This document shows, piece by piece, positions 7,332-15,883 of a stretch of DNA of 64,000 nt (the first letter of the stretch is position 1; every line of letters begins with the position of its first letter). A model generated the notes under the pieces. The model made no database searches. It was given only the letters and a program-made list of their open reading frames with translations, and was not told the DNA's origin. A program made the position numbers and the translations under genes. The stretch lies in contig NZ_PXUP01000010.1 of assembly GCF_003324185.1 (NCBI RefSeq), positions 1 through 64,000 of the forward strand. Reading direction: 5' to 3'. This stretch comes from Faecalibacterium prausnitzii (GTDB taxonomy: Bacteria; Bacillota; Clostridia; Oscillospirales; Ruminococcaceae).

Positions 7332-8864
7332 TCACTTGCCCTCAAAGTCGTCCACATAGGGCAGGTCACTCATGACGAACCAGAAGGTGGTGCCCTTGCC
7401 TACGGTGCTTTGTACGCCGAAGCGGAAGCTGTGCTGCTGGAAGATGGCTTTGGTGATGGAAAGCCCCAGACCGGTGCCCTGCTTGCCCGCGTCCGAGCGG
7501 GAGCGGTAGTACCGGTCAAAGATATAGGGCAGGTCGGCGGCGGCAATGCCCGGGCCATGATCCTCCACCTCTACCCGCACGCCCTCAGAGCAGCGGAAGG
7601 CGCGCAGGATAAAAATGCCGTCCTGGCCGATGTGGTGCATGGCGTTGCCCAGCAAATTGTGCAGCGCGCGCTGCATCATGTCCGGGTCGGCGTAGACCGG
7701 CAGTTCCTCCTCCGGCAGTTCCAGCTGCAGCTGCCAGCCGTTCTGGGCGCAGATGGCGTCGTAGCGCTCGCTCACCTCGTCGCACAGCTGCCCCATGTCA
7801 AAGTGCACCCGCTCACACTTATAGGTGCCGCTGGTCACCTTGCTCAGCTCCATCACGCTGGAGACCAGCGCGGTCAGGCGGTCGGCCTCGTCCACGATGA
7901 TGTTCATCTGCTCGTCCCGGTGGGCTTTATCGTCGCCGGTCAGATCGCGCACCGTCTCGGCGTAGCCCTTGATGAGGGTCAGCGGGGTGCGCAGGTCGTG
8001 GGAGACGTTGGCCAGCAGATCGCGCTGCATCTGCACCGCGTGCTGCACCTCCTCGGCCATGTGGTTAAAGTCCCGGGCAAGGTCGCCCAGCTCGTCGTTG
8101 CGGCGGTTGTCCACCTGCACGGCGTAGTTGCCCAGCGCCATCTGCCGTGCGGCGCTGGAAAGCTGGCGCAGCGGCTTTGTGAACCACTCGCTGAACAGCC
8201 ACGCCGCCGACATGGCAAAGCCGAAGATCAGCGCCGCCGCCAGCGGCAGCAGGGTGCTGAGCACCTTGCCGGCCTCGGTAACGTGCACAAGGCTGGTGGT
8301 CACCAGCACGGTATAGCTGCCGTCGGCGGTAATGCGCCCTACCAATAGCTGCGCCGAGCCGGAGAGCCGGGGCGGGTTGAGCGTCTGCACAAAGCTGCCC
8401 ACGCTGCGGCACTTGCGGCGCATGGCAAGGGCAGTGGCAATGATCTTATCGTTGTTGGCAGAGTCTGAAAGATAGGTGCCGTGCAGGTTGCAGAAGGACT
8501 GGTTCTCGATCTTATAAATGGTGTGCAGGGTGGTGTCCGAGATATCCACGCAGAAACTGTTCAAAGAGCCTTTGGTGTACAGTTCCAGCGTGAGCTTATC
8601 AAAAAAATCACTGTTGACCGCAAGCTGCCCAAAAGACCAGCTGGACAGCACCTTGCCCTCGGCAATGGCATCGTCCAGCCGCTCCACGATGCTGTCGGCC
8701 TGATTGGTAAGCTGGGTCTCGATGTGTTTGGTGTACAAAGGCTCCAGCAGCTGGGTGGACAGCAGCCAGAACAACCCCAGCAGAAACAGGCAGATGAAGC
8801 ACAAAAACCACATCAGCTGTCCGCGGATGCCAAGGGTATGCCGTGCTTTGGTGGTTTGCCGCAT
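7332..8864 (-). CDS. Sensor histidine kinase
   Basis: 510 residues: membrane helix 1 (about 13-36), an extracytoplasmic sensor region of about 140 residues, membrane helix 2 (about 178-203), HAMP, a HisKA domain with the phospho-acceptor in ANVSHDLRTPLT, and a HATPase domain with HNLLGNAMHHI (N box), GPGIAAADLPYIFDRYY and GTGLGLSI. It should autophosphorylate and pass phosphate to the response regulator encoded 20 bp upstream. The ATG at 8864 is preferred to the GTG at 8873 because AAGGAG lies 10 nt before the ATG and almost touches the GTG. The signal is unknown. Confidence 0.92.
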   Translation of the reverse strand: MRQTTKARHTLGIRGQLMWFLCFICLFLLGLFWLLSTQLLEPLYTKHIETQLTNQADSIVERLDDAIAEGKVLSSWSFGQLAVNSDFFDKLTLELYTKGSLNSFCVDISDTTLHTIYKIENQSFCNLHGTYLSDSANNDKIIATALAMRRKCRSVGSFVQTLNPPRLSGSAQLLVGRITADGSYTVLVTTSLVHVTEAGKVLSTLLPLAAALIFGFAMSAAWLFSEWFTKPLRQLSSAARQMALGNYAVQVDNRRNDELGDLARDFNHMAEEVQHAVQMQRDLLANVSHDLRTPLTLIKGYAETVRDLTGDDKAHRDEQMNIIVDEADRLTALVSSVMELSKVTSGTYKCERVHFDMGQLCDEVSERYDAICAQNGWQLQLELPEEELPVYADPDMMQRALHNLLGNAMHHIGQDGIFILRAFRCSEGVRVEVEDHGPGIAAADLPYIFDRYYRSRSDAGKQGTGLGLSITKAIFQQHSFRFGVQSTVGKGTTFWFVMSDLPYVDDFEGK

Positions 8865-8883
8865 GCTCCGCACGCTCCTTCAG

Positions 8884-9570
8884 TCAACGGGCGGCATCGG
8901 GGTCGAACTTATAGCCGATGCCCCATACCGTAGCAATGTAGCTGCGGCATTTGCCCAGATGGCCGCGCAGCATCTTCACATGGGTGTCCACGGTGCGGTC
9001 CTCGCCGAAGTAGTCGTAGTTCCACACCTTCTGCAAAATCTTTTCCCGGCTCAGGGCAATGCCTTTGTTGGAGGCCAGAAATACCAGCAGGTCAAACTCC
9101 TTGGGGGTCAGGGCGACTTCCTCGCCGGACACCCGCACGGTATGGCTGGCGGTGTCGATGGTCAATTCACCAAAGGTCATGGTGTCGGCGGCCTCGGTGG
9201 GGCGGGGCATGGTGCGGTTCAGCACTGCGCGCACCCGCGCCACAAGCTCCCGGGGGGAGAAGGGCTTTACCACATAGTCGTCCGCGCCGCTTTCCAGCCC
9301 GGCAAGCTTATCGTATTCCTCGCCCCGGGCGGTCAGGATGATGACCGGGGTGTTGATGTGGCGGGCACGCATCTCCCGCAGGCAGGTCATGCCGTCCATA
9401 AAGGGCATCATCAGGTCTAAGATCACCAGATCAAACCCGCCGCCGGACAGCTGTGCCAGCGCCGCAGAGCCGTCCCCGGCTTCCTCGCAGATATACCCGG
9501 AATATTGCAGATGCTCGTGGATCAGCTCCCGGATGCGGGGCTCATCGTCAACGATCAGGATCTTTGCCAT
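8884..9570 (-). CDS. OmpR/PhoB-family response regulator
   Basis: 228 residues. The receiver domain has the acidic pair DDE at 8-10, phospho-acceptor Asp52 in ILDLMMP, the conserved Thr in ILTARG and Lys in VKPFSP. The C-terminal winged helix (about 130-225) is of the OmpR type, with LTPKEFDLLVFLASN and TVDTHVKMLR. It is the first gene of a two-gene operon with the histidine kinase. Two TTCAC repeats 11 bp apart lie about 70 bp upstream on the coding strand, which suits binding of an OmpR/PhoP-class dimer and autoregulation. Confidence 0.94.
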   Translation of the reverse strand: MAKILIVDDEPRIRELIHEHLQYSGYICEEAGDGSAALAQLSGGGFDLVILDLMMPFMDGMTCLREMRARHINTPVIILTARGEEYDKLAGLESGADDYVVKPFSPRELVARVRAVLNRTMPRPTEAADTMTFGELTIDTASHTVRVSGEEVALTPKEFDLLVFLASNKGIALSREKILQKVWNYDYFGEDRTVDTHVKMLRGHLGKCRSYIATVWGIGYKFDPDAAR

Positions 9571-9753
9571 AAAACAGGACTCCTCCCTATCATATATCAG
9601 TATACAGCTCTATTTTAATGCAAGAATTGGAAAAAGCTGTGAATTTTAAGTGAATGGTTTGGAAAAACAAAGCCGTCTGCACCCAGTATACCACACAGGG
9701 CGGCGGGGCGGCAATCTTTTTGCGGGAAAGCGCAGAAAAAGGCACTGGGGAAC

Positions 9754-9783
9754 TTGACAAGAAAACGGGCGTTTTTGTAAAAT
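9754..9783 (+). promoter_or_regulatory. Promoter of the glycosyltransferase-acetyltransferase gene
   Basis: TTGACA at 9754-9759 and TAAAAT at 9778-9783 with an 18-bp spacer. The gene's ATG is about 48 bp downstream with AAAAGGAG between. Confidence 0.65.
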
Positions 9784-9830
9784 AAAGTCGTAAAGACTGG
9801 GGTATTTGCGATGAAAAAGGAGAAGTGATC

Positions 9831-11120
9831 ATGAGCATCCCCAAGATCATCCATTACTGCTGGTTCGGCGGCGGGCCCATCAGCCCGGAGAGCCGTAAAT
9901 GTATCGAAAGCTGGAAAAAATACTGCCCGGATTACAAGATCATCGAATGGAACGAGCAGAACTTTGAGATCAGCCAAAACCGCTACGCACAGCAGGCCTA
10001 CGAGGCAAAAAAATATGCCTTTGTATCGGACTATGTGCGGCTGGCAGTGCTGTATGAGTACGGCGGCATCTATCTGGACACGGACGTGGAGCTGGTGCGC
10101 CCGCTGGACGAACTGCTGGAGCACAAGGGCTTTATCGGCATGGAGCACAGTGCGCCCTCGCCCTACGGCCGCACGCTGCTGGTGAATACCGGCTCCGGCG
10201 TAGGCGCAGAACCGGGCTGCGAGATGATCGGCAAAATGCTGGCGGCCTACCGCAATGCCGCCTTTGTTCAGGAGACCGGCGAGCCGGATTTGCGCACCTG
10301 CACCCAGCGGGATACCCCGCTGTTTACCAAGGCCGGTTTGCAGCAGAAAGACGAGCAGCAGGAACTGGACGGCTTTCTGGTGCTGCCCACCGACTGCTTT
10401 TCCCCCTTTGATTATGTGACCGAGCGGATGCACCGGACACCGCGCACCTTCGGCATCCACTATTACAGTGGCAGCTGGCAAAGCGGCGATAAGGCAAACC
10501 GCTGGCGCAAGCGCTTCAAGTGCACCAAAGTCGGGCGCTGGTGTATGTGGCTGCGGCAGTGTTCGCCCCGCTGGCTGCGGGAAAAACGGCGCAGCCTGCA
10601 TAACCGCTGCCGCCTGCAATGGAAAAAATGGTTCGGCTGCCGGGGACTGCAATTTGGCAGCAGCATCCTGCTGGACAGGGAACTCCGGCTGCGGCTGAAC
10701 AGCGGCTCCCGGGTGACGCTGGGCGACCGGGTGGAGAGCGACGGGCGGATGTCCATCACCACCGGATATTCCAGCCAGCTGAACATCGGCAGCGGGGTCT
10801 ACTTCAACGACGGCGCGGTCATCAGCTGCCTTGGAAAGATAACCATCGGCGAAAACACCCTTTTCGGCCCCGGGGTGAAGATCTTTGATAACAACCACCG
10901 CTTCAGCCGGGAGGAAGGGGTCAGCCGGGAATGCACGGCGGGCTGCATCACTGTGGGGCGCAGCTGCTGGATCGCCTCAGACGTGGTGCTGCTCAAGGGC
11001 ACGGACATCGGGGACAACTGCGTCATCGGCGCGGGCTGCGTTATCCGGGGCGAGGTGCCCGCCGGTTCCCTCGTGACCCGCAGCGGGGAGCAGACCACCC
11101 GGCCAATCGAGATAAGATGA
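9831..11120 (+). CDS. Glycosyltransferase (DXD sugar-binding type) fused to a hexapeptide-repeat acyltransferase
   Basis: 429 residues with two enzymes in one chain. Residues 1-215 are a capsular/mannosyl glycosyltransferase of the DXD class (GT32-like): IPKIIHYCWFGG at the start, FVSDYVRLAVLYEYGGIYLDTDVE with the DXD at 83-85. A basic Arg/Trp-rich linker (about 220-265) may touch the membrane. Residues 270-425 are a left-handed beta-helix of hexapeptide repeats, with LGKITIGENTLFGPGVKIFDNNHRF and WIASDVVLLKGTDIGDNCVIGAGCVI, as in maltose/galactoside O-acetyltransferases. The likely job is adding and acetylating a sugar of a surface glycan. AAAAGGAG (9815-9822) fixes the ATG at 9831. Confidence 0.9.
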   Translation: MSIPKIIHYCWFGGGPISPESRKCIESWKKYCPDYKIIEWNEQNFEISQNRYAQQAYEAKKYAFVSDYVRLAVLYEYGGIYLDTDVELVRPLDELLEHKGFIGMEHSAPSPYGRTLLVNTGSGVGAEPGCEMIGKMLAAYRNAAFVQETGEPDLRTCTQRDTPLFTKAGLQQKDEQQELDGFLVLPTDCFSPFDYVTERMHRTPRTFGIHYYSGSWQSGDKANRWRKRFKCTKVGRWCMWLRQCSPRWLREKRRSLHNRCRLQWKKWFGCRGLQFGSSILLDRELRLRLNSGSRVTLGDRVESDGRMSITTGYSSQLNIGSGVYFNDGAVISCLGKITIGENTLFGPGVKIFDNNHRFSREEGVSRECTAGCITVGRSCWIASDVVLLKGTDIGDNCVIGAGCVIRGEVPAGSLVTRSGEQTTRPIEIR

Positions 11121-11141
11121 GAATCCCCTTCTCGTAAAAAT

Positions 11142-11245
11142 GTGTTCATCGCGGCCCGCAGGCCGCGATGAACACTCAAATTTAAAAAAATCATTCCGCT
11201 GCGCATGGCCAGAGCAACGCGGAGGCCATTTGAAATCGTTGTTCT
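11142..11245 (+). repeat. Repeat R1, copy 1
   Basis: A perfect 15-bp hairpin (11142-11156 with 11161-11175, loop CGCA) followed by the conserved R1 tail. In the tail TCCGC (11195-11199) can pair with GCGGA (11219-11223), and ATGGCC (11205-11210) with GGCCAT (11224-11229). Tail ends TTGAAATCGTT. The other copies are at 23170-23290 (reverse), 55021-55135, 57556-57682 and 63838-63957. Confidence 0.7.
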
Positions 11246-11249
11246 TAGA

Positions 11250-11287
11250 GGAGCTGCTGCACGATGCTGTGCGGCAGTTCTTTTTTG
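11250..11287 (+). terminator. Intrinsic terminator after the glycosyltransferase gene
   Basis: GAGCTGCTGCAC and GTGCGGCAGTTC form an imperfect stem followed by six T. It lies directly after R1 copy 1. Confidence 0.75.
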
Positions 11288-11293
11288 TCCCGC

Positions 11294-11322
11294 TTGCCCT
11301 TTTTGCGCAGGAATGCTATACT
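11294..11322 (+). promoter_or_regulatory. Promoter of the propeller membrane protein gene
   Basis: TTGCCC at 11294-11299 and TATACT at 11317-11322, spacer 17 bp. Confidence 0.6.
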
Positions 11323-11380
11323 TTAGCGATAAAGGACAGTGCGCTGTCCGCAGGTTTTTCGGAGATAAGGAAAAGCGCTT

Positions 11381-12694
11381 ATGCGAATCGGACTGATCGA
11401 ATTTTTGCTCATACTGGCCATTGCGTCCCTCACGGTAGGGCCGCGGGTGGCTTTGTTCGTGGACCGGTGGATGCGCCGCGCCAACCGCGCCAACGCCATG
11501 GCGGCGCGCCGCCGGGCAGAGTATGCCGCCCAGATGGCCGCAGAACGGGACGCCATGCTCAAGCGGTTCCGCACCGCCAGCACCGTGTTCGGGGTGGGCA
11601 TCCTGCTGGTGCTGGTGTACGCGCTGGGCTTCCGCCCCATCGACACCCCGCCGCAGATCTATAAAGCCCCCGACCTCCGGCAGGAGACGGGCGCGATGCA
11701 GACGGCCGTTTCCACCGACCGCAAGACCCAGCTGGAGCTGGGGGAGTATCAGGGCGTGGACTGCATCCGCGCCAAGGACGGCCTTTTGTATGCCGCTGCG
11801 TGGAACGGTGCTGCATTGAAAAAGCGCACCAGCGATCTTGTGCGCACCGATGGCGGGCACGCTGCCGCCATCCTGAGCGTGGAGGGCGAGCTGACCGGCT
11901 TTGCCTTTGATGCCGCCGGGGATGTGTGGCTGACCCAGCTGACCACCGCCGGGGGCACCTTGTGCCGCGCTAAGCACGACAGCTGGGGCGCAGCGGTGGA
12001 GCAGGTGGTCACCCAGCTGGACGGTGCGCCGCTGGGGGCGGTATCTGCCGTGGAGGTAAGCCCGGCGGGTAAGGTGTACTTTGCTGTGGCAGCGGCGGCA
12101 GGCGCGGAGAACGGGCTGGAAAGCGCCCTGCGCACCGAGCTGCTGGCGCACACCGCCACCGGCTGCGTGTATGTGTACGATCCCGCCGCCCGCACGGTGG
12201 AAAAGGTGCTGGGCGGGGTGGCAGGCGCTGCCGGTCTGGCGCTCAGCCCGGACGGCAGCACCCTGTATGTCTCCGACCTTGGCAGCCGCTGCATCTGGGC
12301 GGTGGATGCCGCTGCCCGGGAACTGACCGCCGGGGGACGGGGCTGCACCGCTGCCTTTGCCGGTCTGCCGGGCTATCCCGGAGCGCTGGCTGTGGACACG
12401 GACGGCACGCTGTACATCAGCTACCGCTGGGCGCGCAGCAACTGGCTGGAAAAGAACGCGGACAGCACCCTGCTGCGGGGCATTGCCCTGCGGGCGGGGC
12501 AGAATACGCAGGAGCGGCTGTTCCGGTGCACCGCAGATGCCCCCTGCGCCGAGGCGGTAAGCCTTGCCACAGGGACTTGGGAGCAGACCTTTACCGGCCT
12601 TGCACAGGACAGCTGCGCGGCGGTGTGTCCGGTGGAAAGTAAAGTATATTTCGGTGCAGCAGGGGCAGACAGTCTGCTGGCTGCAAACCGATAA
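11381..12694 (+). CDS. Membrane-anchored beta-propeller-like protein (NHL/SMP-30 style), function unknown
   Basis: 437 residues. A first hydrophobic helix (about 4-22) is followed by a very Arg/Ala-rich cytoplasmic loop and a second helix (about 67-86, FGVGILLVLVYALGF). The remaining 350 residues should lie outside. They carry repeated propeller-blade signatures such as GLALSPDGSTLYVSD, IWAVDAAAREL and GALAVDTDGTLYISYRW, like NHL, SMP-30 or strictosidine-synthase-like blades. No catalytic residues are clear. It opens a run of close plus-strand genes, with a 15-bp gap to the next one. It may sense or bind something at the surface; this is inference. Confidence 0.75.
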   Translation: MRIGLIEFLLILAIASLTVGPRVALFVDRWMRRANRANAMAARRRAEYAAQMAAERDAMLKRFRTASTVFGVGILLVLVYALGFRPIDTPPQIYKAPDLRQETGAMQTAVSTDRKTQLELGEYQGVDCIRAKDGLLYAAAWNGAALKKRTSDLVRTDGGHAAAILSVEGELTGFAFDAAGDVWLTQLTTAGGTLCRAKHDSWGAAVEQVVTQLDGAPLGAVSAVEVSPAGKVYFAVAAAAGAENGLESALRTELLAHTATGCVYVYDPAARTVEKVLGGVAGAAGLALSPDGSTLYVSDLGSRCIWAVDAAARELTAGGRGCTAAFAGLPGYPGALAVDTDGTLYISYRWARSNWLEKNADSTLLRGIALRAGQNTQERLFRCTADAPCAEAVSLATGTWEQTFTGLAQDSCAAVCPVESKVYFGAAGADSLLAANR

Positions 12695-12709
12695 GTGAGG
12701 TGTTTTTGT

Positions 12710-13270
12710 ATGACCGAAGCATTTGCAAAACAGATTGAGGCCGAGGCACGGCAGGCTATGACCGAGCTGGTGGCTGCGGCAAAGCTGAAAAAGGGAGATG
12801 TGCTCGTGGTGGGCTGCTCTTCCAGTGAGATGGTGGGCGGTCACATCGGCAAGGATTCCAGCATAGAAGCCGCCCGGGCGCTGTACGCGGGCGCTGCGCC
12901 GGTGCTGGCGGAAAAAGGCATCTGGCTGGCAGCCCAGTGCTGCGAGCACCTGAACCGCGCCCTTATCCTTGAGCGGGAAGCCGCAGAAAAATACGGCTGG
13001 GAGGAAGTGTGCGTCGTGCCCCGTCCCCATGCGGGCGGCAGCTGGGCCACTACCTGCTGGAAAAACTTCAAAGACCCGGTGGCGGTGGAGGAGATCCGCG
13101 CCAACGCGGGCATGGATATCGGCGGCACCCTGATCGGGATGCATCTGAAGCGGGTGGCAGTGCCGGTGCGGCTGAGCCTTAATAAGATCGGTGAAGCAAA
13201 CATTCTGTGTGCCTACACCCGCCCGAAGCTGATCGGCGGCGAGCGTGCCCGCTATACCGAGGAGGATTGA
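12710..13270 (+). CDS. TIGR01440/DUF436 (YwlG-like) protein
   Basis: 186 residues matching the Firmicute YwlG family along its whole length: VVGCSSSEMVGGHIGKDSS, LAAQCCEHLNRAL, VVPRPHAGGSWAT, MDIGGTLIGMHLKRVAVPVR and the terminal TRPKLIGGERARY. The many conserved small-residue loops suggest a nucleotide- or cofactor-binding alpha/beta fold, but no activity is established. GTGAGG (12695-12700) in front of the ATG at 12710 decides the start over the in-frame GTG at 12695. The next gene starts 5 bp after the stop. Confidence 0.92.
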   Translation: MTEAFAKQIEAEARQAMTELVAAAKLKKGDVLVVGCSSSEMVGGHIGKDSSIEAARALYAGAAPVLAEKGIWLAAQCCEHLNRALILEREAAEKYGWEEVCVVPRPHAGGSWATTCWKNFKDPVAVEEIRANAGMDIGGTLIGMHLKRVAVPVRLSLNKIGEANILCAYTRPKLIGGERARYTEED

Positions 13271-13275
13271 GCCAG

Positions 13276-13995
13276 ATGGCAGAAAAAACGTTGGAAGAGA
13301 TGCGGCAGGCCGTGGCCGAGATCCGGGAAAAGATGGCCGCAGCCGCCCGGGAAGCCGGGCGCGACCCGGCAGCGGTGCAGCTGTGCGCCGCCTGCAAGAC
13401 CCGCACGGCGCAGACCATTGCAGCCAGTGCGGGTTTGCCCATTGATGTGTTTGGCGAAAACCATGTGCAGGAGCTGTGCGCAAACTACGATGCCGGAGCT
13501 TACTGCGGTAAGCCCAGCCATTTTATCGGCCACTTGCAGACCAATAAGATCAAAAAGGTGCTGGGGCGGGCAAGCCTGATCCAAAGCGTGGACAGCGAGC
13601 ACTTGCTGCTTGCCATCGAGAAGGAAGCCGCCAAGGCCGGTATCGTGCAGGACATTTTGCTGGAAGTGAACATCGGCGGGGAAGAGAGCAAGACCGGTGC
13701 CGCGCCGGAATTGCTCTGGCCGCTGCTGGATACCGCCGCTGCACAGGAGCATATCCGGGTCAAGGGTCTGATGGCCATCCCGCCTGTGAACGATGACGAT
13801 GCCCAGAACCGCCGGTATCTGGCGCAGGTGTATCAGCTGTTCGTCCGGGCAGGGGAGCGCGGCTACCACAACGTGGAGATGCAGACCCTTTCCATGGGCA
13901 TGAGCGGCGATTTTGAGAACGCCATCCGCGAGGGCGCTACCCTTGTGCGCATTGGCACCGCCATCTACGGTGAGCGGGATTACAGTAAAAAGTAA
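13276..13995 (+). CDS. YggS/PROSC family pyridoxal-phosphate homeostasis protein
   Basis: 239 residues with a TIM-barrel PLP-binding fold. The PLP lysine is in LCAACKTRTAQ near residue 41. Family blocks are FGENHVQEL, HFIGHLQTNKIKKV, IQSVDSEHL, LLEVNIGGEESK and SMGMSGDFENAI, ending in GATLVRIGTAIYG, which binds the phosphate. YggS proteins bind PLP without a known catalytic reaction and buffer the free cofactor. In many Firmicutes the gene is near division genes (ylmE next to sepF); here it lies between ywlG-like and ABC exporter genes. AGGAGGA before ATG 13276 decides the start. Confidence 0.94.
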   Translation: MAEKTLEEMRQAVAEIREKMAAAAREAGRDPAAVQLCAACKTRTAQTIAASAGLPIDVFGENHVQELCANYDAGAYCGKPSHFIGHLQTNKIKKVLGRASLIQSVDSEHLLLAIEKEAAKAGIVQDILLEVNIGGEESKTGAAPELLWPLLDTAAAQEHIRVKGLMAIPPVNDDDAQNRRYLAQVYQLFVRAGERGYHNVEMQTLSMGMSGDFENAIREGATLVRIGTAIYGERDYSKK

Positions 13996-14014
13996 CGATA
14001 AAAACGGAGGAACC

Positions 14015-15805
14015 ATGCCGAAAACTAAGACCAACGACCCCGGGGCGCACCACGCAAGCAGCGGTGCGCTGATCCGGCGTTTTCTGCCGTATCTGGCAAA
14101 CTATAAGATGGTGCTGTGCCTTGACCTGTTCTGCGCAGCACTGACCACCCTGTGCGATATCGTGCTGCCCAAGATCATGAGCACCATCACCAACTCCGCC
14201 ATGGGGGTGGGCATCACCCTGACGGCGGGCATCGTGCTGAAGCTGGCGGCGCTCTACTTTGTGCTGCGCATTATCGACGGCGCAGCCAGCTACTATATGT
14301 CCAGCATCGGTCATATCATGGGCGTGCATATTGAAACGGATATGCGCCGCGATGCCTTTGACCATCTTTTGCAGCTGGATCACACCTACTACAACAACAC
14401 CAAGGTGGGCACCATCATGGGGCGCATCACCAACGATTTGTTTGATGTGACCGAGTTCGCCCACCACTGCCCGGAGGAGTTTTTCATCGCGGGCATCAAG
14501 ATCGTGGCGTCCTTTGTCATCCTGTGCCGCGCCAGCATCCCGCTGACCTTGGCAGTGTTTGCCTGTGTGCCGCTGATGGGTGTGGTGTCGGTGTACCTGA
14601 ACGGACGTCTGCGGGCACGCTTCCGCCAGCAGCGCGTCCAGATCGGCGAGCTGAACTCCACCATCGAGGACAGTCTGCTGGGACAGGGCGTGGTCAAGGC
14701 CTTTGCCGCCGAGGACGAGGAGCGGGAAAAGTTCGCCAAGGGCAACCGCGCCTTTGAGCAGATCAAGACCCTTGGCTACTACGCCATGGGCGCCTTCAAC
14801 ACCTCCACCCGCCTGTTTGACGGGTTGATGTATCTGGTGGTCATTCTGGCGGGCGGGCTGTCGCTGGTGTACGGCAAGATCACCGCCGGCGACCTTGTGG
14901 CCTATATGCTCTACGTCACCACCCTCATCGCCACCATCCGGCGCATCGTGGAGTTTGCCGAGCAGTTCCAGCGCGGCATGACCGGCATCGAGCGCTTTGC
15001 CGAGATCATGGACACCCCGGTGGCCATCAAGGACGCCCCGGACGCCGTGCCATTGCAGCCCGGCCCCGGCGAGATCCGATTCGAGAAGGTATGCTTTGAG
15101 TACCCGGACGACCACAACAAGGTGCTGCACGACGTCAGCTTGGACATCCGCGCCGGAGAGCGTCTGGCGCTGGTGGGTGCCTCCGGCGGCGGCAAGACCA
15201 CCCTGTGCAACCTGATCCCCCGCTTTTACGAGGTGACCAGCGGCCGCATCCTCATTGACGGACAGGATATCCGCCGGGTCACCCTGAAGAGCCTGCGGCA
15301 GGATATCGGCATCGTGCAGCAGGACGTGTACCTGTTCAGTGGCACGGTGGCGCAGAACATCGCCTACGGCAAGCCCGGCGCCACCCGGCAGGAGATCGAA
15401 GCCGCCGCCCGGCTGGCGGGCGCGGAAAAGTTCATCCTTGCGCTGAAGGACGGCTACGACACCTATGTGGGCGAGCGCGGCGTCAAGCTGTCCGGCGGAC
15501 AGAAGCAGCGCATCGCCATTGCCCGGGTATTCCTGAAGAACCCGCCCATCCTGATTCTGGACGAAGCCACCAGCGCACTGGACAACGAGAGCGAGATCCT
15601 TGTGGGACAGAGCCTTGAAAAGCTGGCTCATGGCCGCACCACCCTGACCATCGCCCACCGTCTGACCACCATCAAGGACTACGACCGTATCCTTGTGCTG
15701 GGCGAGGAGGGCATCGTGGAAGAGGGTACCCATGCCCAGCTGCTGGAAAAGCAGGGCGTCTACTACCGCCTGTGGAACCAGCTGCCCGCAGAGGATGGGG
15801 AGTAA
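14015..15805 (+). CDS. ABC exporter, fused permease and ATPase (multidrug/lipid type)
   Basis: 596 residues. A six-helix type 1 exporter membrane domain (about 25-330) is followed by a nucleotide-binding domain with Walker A GASGGGKTT, Q-loop QQDVYLFSG, signature LSGGQKQRIAIAR, Walker B ILILDEATSALD and H-loop IAHRLTTI. It works as a dimer; no second half-transporter gene is beside it, so a homodimer is likely. ACGGAGG precedes ATG 14015. The last codons and the terminator of this gene are duplicated at 16925-17009. Substrate cannot be told from sequence. Confidence 0.94.
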   Translation: MPKTKTNDPGAHHASSGALIRRFLPYLANYKMVLCLDLFCAALTTLCDIVLPKIMSTITNSAMGVGITLTAGIVLKLAALYFVLRIIDGAASYYMSSIGHIMGVHIETDMRRDAFDHLLQLDHTYYNNTKVGTIMGRITNDLFDVTEFAHHCPEEFFIAGIKIVASFVILCRASIPLTLAVFACVPLMGVVSVYLNGRLRARFRQQRVQIGELNSTIEDSLLGQGVVKAFAAEDEEREKFAKGNRAFEQIKTLGYYAMGAFNTSTRLFDGLMYLVVILAGGLSLVYGKITAGDLVAYMLYVTTLIATIRRIVEFAEQFQRGMTGIERFAEIMDTPVAIKDAPDAVPLQPGPGEIRFEKVCFEYPDDHNKVLHDVSLDIRAGERLALVGASGGGKTTLCNLIPRFYEVTSGRILIDGQDIRRVTLKSLRQDIGIVQQDVYLFSGTVAQNIAYGKPGATRQEIEAAARLAGAEKFILALKDGYDTYVGERGVKLSGGQKQRIAIARVFLKNPPILILDEATSALDNESEILVGQSLEKLAHGRTTLTIAHRLTTIKDYDRILVLGEEGIVEEGTHAQLLEKQGVYYRLWNQLPAEDGE

Positions 15806-15819
15806 AAGCGCCTGAAATA

Positions 15820-15850
15820 CAAAAAAGACACCCGAAAGGGTGTCTTTTTG
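15820..15850 (+). terminator. Intrinsic terminator, bidirectional, after the ABC exporter gene
   Basis: AAAAAAGACACCC-GAAA-GGGTGTCTTTTT: a 7-bp stem with a stable GAAA loop, T-run on the plus strand and A-run giving T on the minus strand. It also ends the converging patatin-like gene. Confidence 0.9.
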
Positions 15851-15883
15851 TCTCTTGTCAAGGGAAGTGAACGGGTTTCATCT

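Noticed and set aside
11195-11229. R1 tail as an H-type pseudoknot
   Set aside because: The two stems interleave, but there are no bases between the 3' arms, so both can hardly form together; competing hairpins are more plausible.
10799-13483. Minus-strand open frame of 894 codons across the propeller and TIGR01440 genes
   Set aside because: It is a shadow of GC-rich plus-strand genes with clear domains and ribosome sites; its translation has no recognisable domain and is low-complexity.
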